Positions 50,917-57,963 of a DNA stretch of 64,000 nt are shown piece after piece. Where the stretch lies: assembly GCF_017565705.1 (NCBI RefSeq), contig NZ_JAGDYL010000018.1:1-64000 (forward strand). Direction: 5' to 3'. This DNA comes from Leucobacter ruminantium. GTDB taxonomy: Bacteria > Actinomycetota > Actinomycetes > Actinomycetales > Microbacteriaceae. A program made the translations under genes and the position numbers. The notes below the pieces were generated by a model, which searched no databases, was not told the origin of the DNA, and saw only the letters and a program-made list of their open reading frames with translations. Each line of letters begins with the position of its first letter. The first letter of the stretch is position 1.

Positions 50917-52448
50917 CCGAGCACACCGCCGCGCCGCCCGTCTACGACTGGGACGGCTTCGGATTCGACACCCGCCAGGTGCACGCCGGCGAGTACCCCG
51001 ACAGGAACAGCGGGCTCCGCATCCCGCCGATCGCGCTCTCCGCCGGCTACCTCTTCGACGACTTCGACGATCAGGTGAGCCGCTTCGACGGCAGCATCCA
51101 CTGGCGCGTCGACGAGCACGCCGGGCACGACGATCCCGACGGCTTCTCCCCCAGCGAGCACGGGCCTGGTGAGGCCCGCGCGGCTCACCACCAGGGCTTC
51201 GCCCTGTCGCCCAGTGAGCATCGGCCTGGTGAGGCCGGAGCAGTTCGCGGCCGGGGCTTCGCCCCGTCCCCCAGCGAACATGCTCCCATCTACAGCCGGC
51301 AGGGAAACCCGACGAACTGGGTGGCCGAGGAGCGGCTCGCCTCGCTCGAGGGCGGCAAGGTGTCCGTCGCGGTCGCGAGCGGTCAGGCCGCGATCACGGC
51401 CGCGCTGCTCACCCTCGCGCAGCAGGGCGACCACATCGTGTCGACGGGTTCGATCTACGGCGGCACGCGCATCCTCTTCGGCCGCAGCTTCCGCCGCTTC
51501 GGGATCGACTTCGACTACGTGTGGGACGCGGACGACGACGCGGAGTGGGAGCGGGCGATCCGCCCCGAGACGAAGGCGATCTACACGGAGACCATCCCGA
51601 ACCCGCGCAACGACATCACCGATCTGCGGCGCATCGCAGAGGTCGCCGCCCGCCATCACCTGCCGGTCATCGTCGACAACACCGTCGGCACACCCGCGCT
51701 CATCAGGCCCTTCGAGCACGGCGCGAACATCATCGTGCACTCGACGACCAAGTTCCTCACCGGCCACGGCGCCGCGGTCGGCGGAGCCGTGGTCGACGGC
51801 GGCAACTTCGACTGGGAGGCCGCGGAGCGCGCCGGGCGCTCCTACCCGCTCATCACGCAGTCGGCCAGGCCCGGCGTCGCCCCGATGCTCGAGCGCTTCG
51901 GCGCGGGCGCCTTCGCGCGGGCCGCGCGGGAATCGGTCGTCAACGACATCGGCCCGACGCTCTCGCCGCTGCACGGGTTCCTGCTGCATCAGGGCATGGA
52001 GACCCTGTCGCTGCGTATGGAGCGACACGTCTCATCGTCGATCAGGATCGCGGCCTGGCTCGAGGAGCAGCCCGAAGTGCTCTCGGTCGACTACGCCGGC
52101 CTCCCGTCGAACCCGCTGCACGCCCTCGCGGCGCGCGACTACGGCGCCGACGACGCCGGCTACGGCAGGACCGGATCGGTGTTCGGCGTCACGGTGCGGG
52201 GAGGGATCGACGGGGCGCGCGCCTTCGTGAACGGCCTCCGCGTGTTCTCGCGCATGACCGGCATCGGCGACACCCGCTCCATGGTGCTGCACCCCGGCAC
52301 CTCCACGCACGGCTCCTTCGCGCCCGAGATCAACGAGCGGCTCGGCATCACGCCGGGCCTGCTGCGGCTGTCGATCGGGCTGGAGTCGGCCGAGGATCTG
52401 ATCCGCGACCTGCGCGGGGCGCTCGACCGCGTCGCAGCAGCCGGTTGA
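50913..52448 (+). CDS. metY: O-acetylhomoserine sulfhydrylase with an in-frame repeat insertion
   Basis: 511 residues, Cys/Met-metabolism PLP family: FDTRQVHAGEYPD, IYSRQGNPTNWVAEERLASLEGG, VASGQAAITAALL, VIVDNTVGTPALIRPFEHGA, the PLP lysine in HSTTKFLTGHG, and a RLSIGLESAEDLI end. MetY makes homocysteine from O-acetylhomoserine and sulfide. Normal enzymes are about 430-440 residues; here roughly 50 extra residues made of a 20-residue repeat lie at about residues 77-123, between HWRVDEH and APIYSR, close to the residue that contacts PLP phosphate in the partner subunit. GTG 50913 after gaaggaga. Confidence 0.9.
   Translation: MTEHTAAPPVYDWDGFGFDTRQVHAGEYPDRNSGLRIPPIALSAGYLFDDFDDQVSRFDGSIHWRVDEHAGHDDPDGFSPSEHGPGEARAAHHQGFALSPSEHRPGEAGAVRGRGFAPSPSEHAPIYSRQGNPTNWVAEERLASLEGGKVSVAVASGQAAITAALLTLAQQGDHIVSTGSIYGGTRILFGRSFRRFGIDFDYVWDADDDAEWERAIRPETKAIYTETIPNPRNDITDLRRIAEVAARHHLPVIVDNTVGTPALIRPFEHGANIIVHSTTKFLTGHGAAVGGAVVDGGNFDWEAAERAGRSYPLITQSARPGVAPMLERFGAGAFARAARESVVNDIGPTLSPLHGFLLHQGMETLSLRMERHVSSSIRIAAWLEEQPEVLSVDYAGLPSNPLHALAARDYGADDAGYGRTGSVFGVTVRGGIDGARAFVNGLRVFSRMTGIGDTRSMVLHPGTSTHGSFAPEINERLGITPGLLRLSIGLESAEDLIRDLRGALDRVAAAG
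51141..51282 (+). repeat. 60-bp-period in-frame tandem repeat inside metY
   Basis: ccagcgagca, ccagtgagca and ccagcgaaca start at 51151, 51211 and 51271, so the period is exactly 60 bases (20 codons: PSEHxPGEAxAxxxxGFAxS). Each unit holds two hairpins: cgggcct-ggtg-aggcccg (51161-51178; cggcct/aggccg in unit 2) and agggc-ttc-gccct (51193-51205; ggggc/gcccc at 51253-51265). Two of the differences between units are on opposite sides of a stem and keep the pair. Confidence 0.88.
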
Positions 52449-52470
52449 GCGAGCGGAAACCGAGGGAGCG
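52440..52470. repeat. Remnant of the dispersed ggttgagcgagcg repeat
   Basis: ccggttgagcgagcggaaac overlaps the metY stop codon and the first bases after it. It matches one arm of the element at 27368-27482. Confidence 0.4.
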
Positions 52471-52478
52471 GCAAACCC

Positions 52479-53336
52479 CTACGCGAAACCCAGCGCGGCC
52501 CGGGCAGCCTCCACCGCGTCGTCGCTGGCTGCGTAGCAGTGCTCGGGGCCGGGGAAGACTCCCGAGCGCACCTCGTCGGCGTAGGCGGCGATCGCGGCGG
52601 TCGTGTCTTCGCCGATCGTGCCGTAGCGCTTCACGAACTTCGCCGCCTGCCCCTCGGTGAAACCGATGAGGTCGTGCAGCACGAGCACCTGACCGTCGGC
52701 GGGACCCGCCCCGATCCCGATGATCGGGATGCGCAGCTCATCGCGCAGCAACTCGACGATCTCGGCGGGCACTGCCTCGACGACCACGCAGAAGGCTCCG
52801 GCCTCCTGCACGGCGATCGCCTCGCGCACGACGCGCCTCGCGCTCGCGATCGTGCGACCCTGGGCGCGCAGCCCGCCGAGCGCGGTCGCCGTCTGCGGGG
52901 TGAGCCCCACGTGTCCCACCACGGGGATACCCGCCGCGACGATCGCGCGTACGCGGCTCAACTGGGGCTCTCCCCCGCCCTCGATCTTGATACCGTCGGC
53001 GCCGGCCTCCTTGACGAAGCGCACTGCGGTCGCGACGGCCTGCTCGTCGGACAGCTCGGTGGAGCCGAAGGGCACGTCGCACACCATGAACGCGGTCTCG
53101 GTGCCTCGACGCACGGCCTTGGCGAGCACCAGCAGTTCGTCGGTCGTCACCGAGACGGTGGACTCGTGGCCGAGCACCACCTGCGCGCCGGAATCCCCGA
53201 CGAGCACCATGTCGACGCCGGCCCGCTCGGCGGCGCGCGCACCCGGGTAGTCGTACGCCGTCACCATGACGATCGGCTTCCGCTCGGCCTTCGACTGCAT
53301 GAGTGCCGGAATCGTGATCTTGGTCATCTCGCTCAT
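52479..53336 (-). CDS. panB: 3-methyl-2-oxobutanoate hydroxymethyltransferase
   Basis: First step of pantothenate synthesis: adds a hydroxymethyl group from methylene-THF to ketoisovalerate. 285 residues with MVTAYDYPGARAAERAGVDM, LVGDSGAQVVLGHESTVSVT, IKIEGGGE, VGHVGLTPQTA and VVVEAVPAEI (catalytic Glu). ATG 53336 overlaps the panC stop as ATGA. Last gene of the leftward DUF2520-panC-panB operon. Confidence 0.96.
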   Translation of the reverse strand: MSEMTKITIPALMQSKAERKPIVMVTAYDYPGARAAERAGVDMVLVGDSGAQVVLGHESTVSVTTDELLVLAKAVRRGTETAFMVCDVPFGSTELSDEQAVATAVRFVKEAGADGIKIEGGGEPQLSRVRAIVAAGIPVVGHVGLTPQTATALGGLRAQGRTIASARRVVREAIAVQEAGAFCVVVEAVPAEIVELLRDELRIPIIGIGAGPADGQVLVLHDLIGFTEGQAAKFVKRYGTIGEDTTAAIAAYADEVRSGVFPGPEHCYAASDDAVEAARAALGFA

Positions 53337-54214
53337 TCCCCGGCGCCGCGCGCCGTCGTTCCTCCGACGCTCAGCGTCGTGTTGTCGATGAGGCGCACGC
53401 CGCCGACACGGGCGGCGACGGCGCACAGCACCGGTTGATCGATATTCTCCACCGTTTCGAAGCCGACGGGGTCGACGAGGGCGATGTACTCGGGCTCCAC
53501 CCCGCTCTCGGCGAGCGTCTCCGCGACGGCCCGCCCGACGACATCGGCGCTGCGTTCGCCGTCTGCGACGAGGCTCTCCGCGAGCGCGAGGGCGCGAGGG
53601 ATCGCGGCCGCGCGCGCCCTGGCCTCGCCGTCGAGGCGCACGTTGCGACTCGAGAGCGCAAGGCCGTCGGGCTCCCGCTCGGTCGGGCAGCCGACGATGC
53701 GCACGGGCAGCCCGAGGTCCGCGACCATACGACGCACCACGACGAGCTGTTGGGCGTCCTTGCGGCCGAAGTAGGCGTTCTCGGGCATCACGGCGATGAG
53801 CAGTTTCGCGACGACGGTGGCGACCCCGTCGAAGTGCCCCGTGCCGCGCGCGGCGCCCTCCAGGGTCTCGGCGATCGTCCCCGAAACGCTCACGGTGGTG
53901 GCGAAACCCGCCGGATAGAGCTCGTCGGCGTCGGGCGCGAAGATCAGGTCGACGCCCGCGCTGGCTGCGAGCTCGGCGTCGTGCCGCTCCTGGCGCGGGT
54001 AGGCGGCGAGGTCGGCGGCCTCCTCGAACTGCTTCGGGTTCACGAAGATCGAGACGACGACGAGATCGTTCTCCTCCCGCGCCGCGCGCATGAGCGAGAG
54101 GTGGCCCTCGTGCAGGGCGCCCATGGTCGGCACGAAGCCGACCGAGGCCGCTCCCCCCGACCTGGCCCGCCCCAGTGCCTCGCGCAGAGCCGACACGGTG
54201 CGGATGATTCTCAC
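53333..54214 (-). CDS. panC: Pantothenate synthetase
   Basis: Joins pantoate and beta-alanine using ATP. 293 residues with the HIGH-type PTMGALHEGHLSLM (residues 29-42), SIFVNPKQF, FGRKDAQQLVVVRRM and SSRNVRLDG. GTG start at 54214 overlaps the DUF2520 stop (GTGA), and the stop overlaps panB. Confidence 0.96.
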   Translation of the reverse strand: MRIIRTVSALREALGRARSGGAASVGFVPTMGALHEGHLSLMRAAREENDLVVVSIFVNPKQFEEAADLAAYPRQERHDAELAASAGVDLIFAPDADELYPAGFATTVSVSGTIAETLEGAARGTGHFDGVATVVAKLLIAVMPENAYFGRKDAQQLVVVRRMVADLGLPVRIVGCPTEREPDGLALSSRNVRLDGEARARAAAIPRALALAESLVADGERSADVVGRAVAETLAESGVEPEYIALVDPVGFETVENIDQPVLCAVAARVGGVRLIDNTTLSVGGTTARGAGE

Positions 54215-54939
54215 GGCTCCTCCTTCGTCGCGGCCAACGCCGCCAGGTCCTCGGTCGCCGAGACGAGCGCGTCGAACAGCGCCAGCCGCTCGGGCATGCG
54301 CTCGCGCACGGCGTCTCGCTGCCGCTGCACCGTCGCCGCGTCGCCCCGCGCGACGGGGCCGGTGAGGGCATCGGCCGCACCGAGCTCGGCCCAGTTCTGC
54401 ACGGCGGCGCGCACGAGCGGCACGAGCGCGCGGCGCGGCACGCCGGCCGTCCCCGCGAGATCGGCCGCGAACCCCTCGACGGTCACGAGGAAGTTCGACG
54501 CGATCGAGGCCGCCGCGTGATAGGCGGCACGGTCGCGACCCGCGACCCTGAACGCCTCGAGTCCGAGCAGCTCGGCGAGCCGCTCCGCGAGGGCGAGGGA
54601 TCGCGGCGTCGTGCCGTCGACGGCCGCCGATGCGCCTTCGAAGCGCGCGCCGGGCCCGACCACGGTCAGCAGCGGGTGCAGCGAGAAGGCCTCGTGGGGT
54701 GCGAGCGCGTCGAGGCCGGTCGCGCCCGAGCAGTGCCCGACGAGCGGGCCGGGGCGGATCCCTCGCGCAGCCTTCGCGATCTCGGCGTCGGGAACCGCGA
54801 GCAGCACCGCGTCGCTGCCGGCTCCGTCGGTGCCGCGTCCACCGAGGGGCAGCAGCTCGACCTCACCCGCCGGCCCGCCGGCGAGCGCGGCCTCGAGCGC
54901 GGTCGCCATACGCCCGCGGCCCACGATCTGAATCCTCAT
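54211..54939 (-). CDS. Rossmann-like/DUF2520 oxidoreductase in the pan operon
   Basis: 242 residues. N-terminal NAD(P) fold (QIVGRGRMATALEAAL, AVLLAVPDAEIAKAA) and a C-terminal DUF2520 helical domain (YHAAASIASNFLVTVEGFAADL). The architecture resembles pyrroline-5-carboxylate or ketopantoate reductases. Its overlap with panC suggests a role in the missing step between PanB and PanC, the reduction of ketopantoate; no panE is visible nearby. That is an inference; ilvC can also do this reaction. Confidence 0.75.
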   Translation of the reverse strand: MRIQIVGRGRMATALEAALAGGPAGEVELLPLGGRGTDGAGSDAVLLAVPDAEIAKAARGIRPGPLVGHCSGATGLDALAPHEAFSLHPLLTVVGPGARFEGASAAVDGTTPRSLALAERLAELLGLEAFRVAGRDRAAYHAAASIASNFLVTVEGFAADLAGTAGVPRRALVPLVRAAVQNWAELGAADALTGPVARGDAATVQRQRDAVRERMPERLALFDALVSATEDLAALAATKEEP

Positions 54940-54991
54940 ACGCGAAGCTCCCGATCCCTCGCGATCTCGTCACACGCGATCATCGGGACCG

Positions 54992-56170
54992 CTAGATCTC
55001 CAGGCCGTACAGGTTCGGCTCGGGCACGAGCACCACGCCGAACTCCTGCCGCACGCGCTGCACCACAAAACGGCCGAGCTCCGCGACCTGCGCGGCCGTG
55101 GCGCCGCCGCGGTTGGTGATCGCGAGCGTGTGCTTCGACGAGATGGCGGCGCCGGACCCCGGCAGCCGGAAACCGCGCCCGATGCCGGAGTGCTCGATGA
55201 GCCAGGCCGCTGAGAGCTTCACCTTCGGCTCGGGGGCGGGCGGCGGTACGCGCAGGGGCAGGCCTGCTGCGATCTCCTCGAGGCTCGTCACGGCCGGTGC
55301 CGGGTCGACCTGGTCCACGGGGAAGCGCGGGGCGTGCTCGGGAAGCGTGCGCGCGAAGCGCTCGCTGACGATCGGGTTCGTGAAGAAGGAGCCGGAGCTC
55401 CAGGTGTCGTGATCCGCGGGGTCGAGCACCATGCCCTTCGAGGCCCGCAGCCGCAGCACCTCCCGGCGCACGTCCGCGAGCGGCACGCGCGCGCCGAGCT
55501 CGACGCCGAGCGCATTCGCGAGCTGCGCGTAGGCGATCGGTGCGGAGAGCACGGGCCCCTCGCCGTCGCCGTGCCTGCCGCGCCGCGATCCCTCGCCGAG
55601 CACCAGATCGATCGAGAGCACGACGCCCTCGAGGCCGCGCTTGATCGCCGAGTCGCGGTAGCTCAGCTCGAGCTCGTCCGCCGTGATCGTGCGCACCCCG
55701 CCTTCGAAGCGGTCGAGGAAGCGGATCGAGTGCAGCACGTCGGAGAGCTCGGTGCCGTAGGCGCCGATGTTCTGCACGGGGGCGGCGCCCGCGAAGCCCG
55801 GGATGCCCGAGAGCGCCTCGATGCCGGCCCAGCCGCGCTCCACGCATTCGGCCACGAGCGCGTCCCAGTCGTGGCCGGCCTGCACCCGAAGACGCACGGT
55901 GCCCGGCGCCTCCTCGCCGGTCTCGATCCGCTCGACGCCGTCGAAGTCGACGAGCAGAACCGTTCCGGGGAAGCCCTCGTCGGAGACGACGGTGTTCGAG
56001 CCCCCGCCGAGCAGCAGCCACGGCTCCTCCGCGTCCCAGAGCTCGTTCGCGCGCTCCACGAGCTCATCGGCGCTGCGCGCGACGAGCAGCCGGGCGGCGG
56101 GGCCGCCCACGCGCATCGTGGTGAGTTCGGCGAGCGGGGTCGTCGCGCTCACCTCATCGCGAGGGATCAC
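54992..56170 (-). CDS. murB: UDP-N-acetylenolpyruvoylglucosamine reductase
   Basis: FAD enzyme making UDP-MurNAc for peptidoglycan. 392 residues, type I MurB: TTMRVGGPAARL, LLLGGGSNTVVSDEGFPG (FAD loop), GIEALSGIPGFAGAAPVQNIGAYG, the catalytic Ser in WSSGSFFTNPI and the C-terminal Glu in LVPEPNL. GTG 56170 overlaps the stop of the upstream MaoC gene. A longer frame upstream is not needed. Confidence 0.94.
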   Translation of the reverse strand: MIPRDEVSATTPLAELTTMRVGGPAARLLVARSADELVERANELWDAEEPWLLLGGGSNTVVSDEGFPGTVLLVDFDGVERIETGEEAPGTVRLRVQAGHDWDALVAECVERGWAGIEALSGIPGFAGAAPVQNIGAYGTELSDVLHSIRFLDRFEGGVRTITADELELSYRDSAIKRGLEGVVLSIDLVLGEGSRRGRHGDGEGPVLSAPIAYAQLANALGVELGARVPLADVRREVLRLRASKGMVLDPADHDTWSSGSFFTNPIVSERFARTLPEHAPRFPVDQVDPAPAVTSLEEIAAGLPLRVPPPAPEPKVKLSAAWLIEHSGIGRGFRLPGSGAAISSKHTLAITNRGGATAAQVAELGRFVVQRVRQEFGVVLVPEPNLYGLEI

Positions 56171-56607
56171 GCGAACGCCACCGAGAGCTGGGCCTTGCCC
56201 AGCACCGTGGCGCCGTCGAAGACCACCTTCAGATCGAGACGGGCGGTGCGCTGCGCCTCGTCGAGCGCGCCGACGGTCGCGGTCACGGTGATGTCGGCTC
56301 CGTGCTCGGCGTCGACGGGGACGGGGCGGGTGAAGCGCGACTGGTAGTCGACCACGCTCCCCGCTGTGCCGAGCCAATCGGTGGCGACCGAGCCCGCGAC
56401 GCCCATCGTGAGCATGCCGTGGGCGAGCACGCCCGGCAGGCCCACCGACCGGGCCACGTCGTCGCGGTAGTGGATCGGGTTGAAGTCGCCGGAGGCGCCG
56501 GCGTAGCGCACGAGGCTGTCCCGGGTGAGGTGCAGTTCGCGCTCGGCGACCACGTCGCCGACGGTCAGCTCTGCGAAGTTCGGTGCGATGCTCATGTCTG
56601 GGCTCAT
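56167..56607 (-). CDS. MaoC-type hydratase, HadB-like
   Basis: 146 residues, one hot-dog fold with the hydratase motif YAGASGDFNPIHYRDDVARS (catalytic Asp and His) and GVLAHGMLTMG. With the next upstream gene it probably forms a heterodimeric (R)-3-hydroxyacyl dehydratase, as HadA-HadB do in mycobacterial fatty-acid elongation. ATG 56607 overlaps the upstream stop (ATGA); ATG 56595 is an alternative. Confidence 0.86.
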   Translation of the reverse strand: MSPDMSIAPNFAELTVGDVVAERELHLTRDSLVRYAGASGDFNPIHYRDDVARSVGLPGVLAHGMLTMGVAGSVATDWLGTAGSVVDYQSRFTRPVPVDAEHGADITVTATVGALDEAQRTARLDLKVVFDGATVLGKAQLSVAFA

Positions 56608-57047
56608 TCCTCTCCGCGGACCACGAGGGTCGAGATCGCCGTCACCACGTGCTCGCCCGCCGCATCCACGATCTCGCTCGAAGCCGTGACCATGGAGTGA
56701 CCGCCGAGCTGCTTCACCGCGGCGATCGTGAGGGTCGCGGTCAGCTCGTCGCCCGCGACGATCGGCCTCGAATAGGTGAAGCGCTGGTCGCCGTGCACGA
56801 CGCGAGAGAAGTCGACTCCGGCCTCGGGGTCGGCGAGCAGCTGCGCGAGCGTCGCCTCCTGCACGGTCACGGCGAACGTCGGTGGCGCCACCACATCGCC
56901 GTAGCCGGCGGCGCGCGCGGCCTCGGGGTCGAGGTGGAGCGGGGACTCGCTGAACACGGCGCGAGCGAACTCTCGCACCTTCTCGCGGCCCACGAGGTAC
57001 GGAGCGGTCGACGGGTACACCCGTCCCTGGATCTCTGGATTCACCAC
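56604..57047 (-). CDS. MaoC N-terminal-type dehydratase subunit, HadA-like
   Basis: 147 residues of a hot-dog fold without the catalytic D/H motif: VNPEIQGRVYPSTAPYLVGREKV start, VVAPPTFAVTV and VVHGDQRFTYSRPIVAGDEL. It is the non-catalytic partner of the HadB-like protein. First gene of the leftward operon with the second MaoC gene and murB. GTG 57047 is supported by the TAGACT box 6 bases upstream. Confidence 0.85.
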   Translation of the reverse strand: MVNPEIQGRVYPSTAPYLVGREKVREFARAVFSESPLHLDPEAARAAGYGDVVAPPTFAVTVQEATLAQLLADPEAGVDFSRVVHGDQRFTYSRPIVAGDELTATLTIAAVKQLGGHSMVTASSEIVDAAGEHVVTAISTLVVRGEE

Positions 57048-57053
57048 GCTGAC

Positions 57054-57059
57054 AGTCTA
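57054..57059 (-). promoter_or_regulatory. -10 box of the MaoC-MaoC-murB operon (leaderless)
   Basis: On the minus strand TAGACT ends 6 bases before GTG 57047; no ribosome site. Confidence 0.5.
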
Positions 57060-57095
57060 CAGAGTGCCCCTCGGGCACGACTCCCGGTCTCCGAG

Positions 57096-57761
57096 CTAGC
57101 GCCCGAGCAACCCGCCCAGCAGATCGCCGAGACCGCCGCCCGAGCTGCCGGAGCCCGACTTCGCGGATCCCGACGTGCCGGAGCCGCCGCCCAGCAGTCC
57201 CCCGAGCAGATCGCCGAGGCCGCCGTCCGAGTTCGAACCGCTCCGCGAACCGCTCGAACCGCTACCGAGCAGCCCTCCGAGCAGGTCGCCGAGCACTCCG
57301 CCGACACCGGAGCCGGCGGTGCTCCCCGAGGCGCCCGAACCGCCGGAGCCGCCGAGGCGCCCGGCCAGGAACTGCATGATGATCGGCGCGAGGATCGGCA
57401 GCAGCTTCGGAATGAGGTCGGCGATCGTCGAATCCCCCGAGTGCGAGCCGAGGGCCTGGGCGACCTCGCCCTGCTTATCGCCCAGCACGTGCTTCACGAT
57501 CTTCTGCCCGTCGTCGGTATCGATCGCCTGCAGATCGAGCCTGCCGCCGGGCTTCGCCGCGGGCTCGTGCTGCCGCGCCGCGCGGGCGAGGCGGTCGGCG
57601 CCGTCATCGTCGCTCGCGTTGACGGCCATGCCGCCGAGCAGACCGGGCAGCGCCTGTCGCACCGCGGCCTCGACCGTGCTCTCGTCGACCCCGAATCGCT
57701 GTGCGAGGTCGCCCACGGGCACCTGCGCGAGCAGGGTATCGATCTCGTTCTTGCCGGCCAT
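57096..57761 (-). CDS. DUF937-domain protein with GLGDLLGGLLG repeats
   Basis: 221 residues. The N-terminal 130 residues form the DUF937 helical domain (EIDTLLAQVPVGDLAQRFGV, VEAAVRQALPGLLGGMAVN, LIPKLLPILAPIIMQFLA). The C-terminus has three near-identical repeats of the type GLGDLLGGLLG separated by Gly/Ser linkers, ending in LLGR. These amphipathic repeats probably bind membranes or self-assemble. Function unknown. ATG 57761 has a strong ggagg 6 bases upstream. Confidence 0.8.
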   Translation of the reverse strand: MAGKNEIDTLLAQVPVGDLAQRFGVDESTVEAAVRQALPGLLGGMAVNASDDDGADRLARAARQHEPAAKPGGRLDLQAIDTDDGQKIVKHVLGDKQGEVAQALGSHSGDSTIADLIPKLLPILAPIIMQFLAGRLGGSGGSGASGSTAGSGVGGVLGDLLGGLLGSGSSGSRSGSNSDGGLGDLLGGLLGGGSGTSGSAKSGSGSSGGGLGDLLGGLLGR

Positions 57762-57950
57762 GCGAACCTCCATCGCTCGAAGCGTCCGCGCTGCGTCGTC
57801 GCGGTGCCCCCAGAGTAGCGCCCGCGTACGACGTTCGCGGCCGCTCGCGTCTCGGGATGAAACCGGATCCCTCGCCCCTGCTGTGGCCTTCGGCAACGAT
57901 CCCCCGGTAGTTTTGTGACGTATATCCAAGGCTGAGGCCCCATCCTGGAA

Positions 57951-57956
57951 TAGGCT
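57951..57956 (+). promoter_or_regulatory. -10 box of the carboxylase alpha-chain gene (leaderless)
   Basis: taggct ends 7 bases before ATG 57964. The AT-rich gtgacgtatatcc just upstream lies where a -35 region is expected, but no clear box is visible. Confidence 0.5.
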
Positions 57957-57963
57957 GTAATCC

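Noticed and set aside
51141-51282. CRISPR array for the 60-bp repeat in metY
   Set aside because: Only two and a half contiguous units without unique spacers, in frame with an enzyme gene, and no cas genes nearby.
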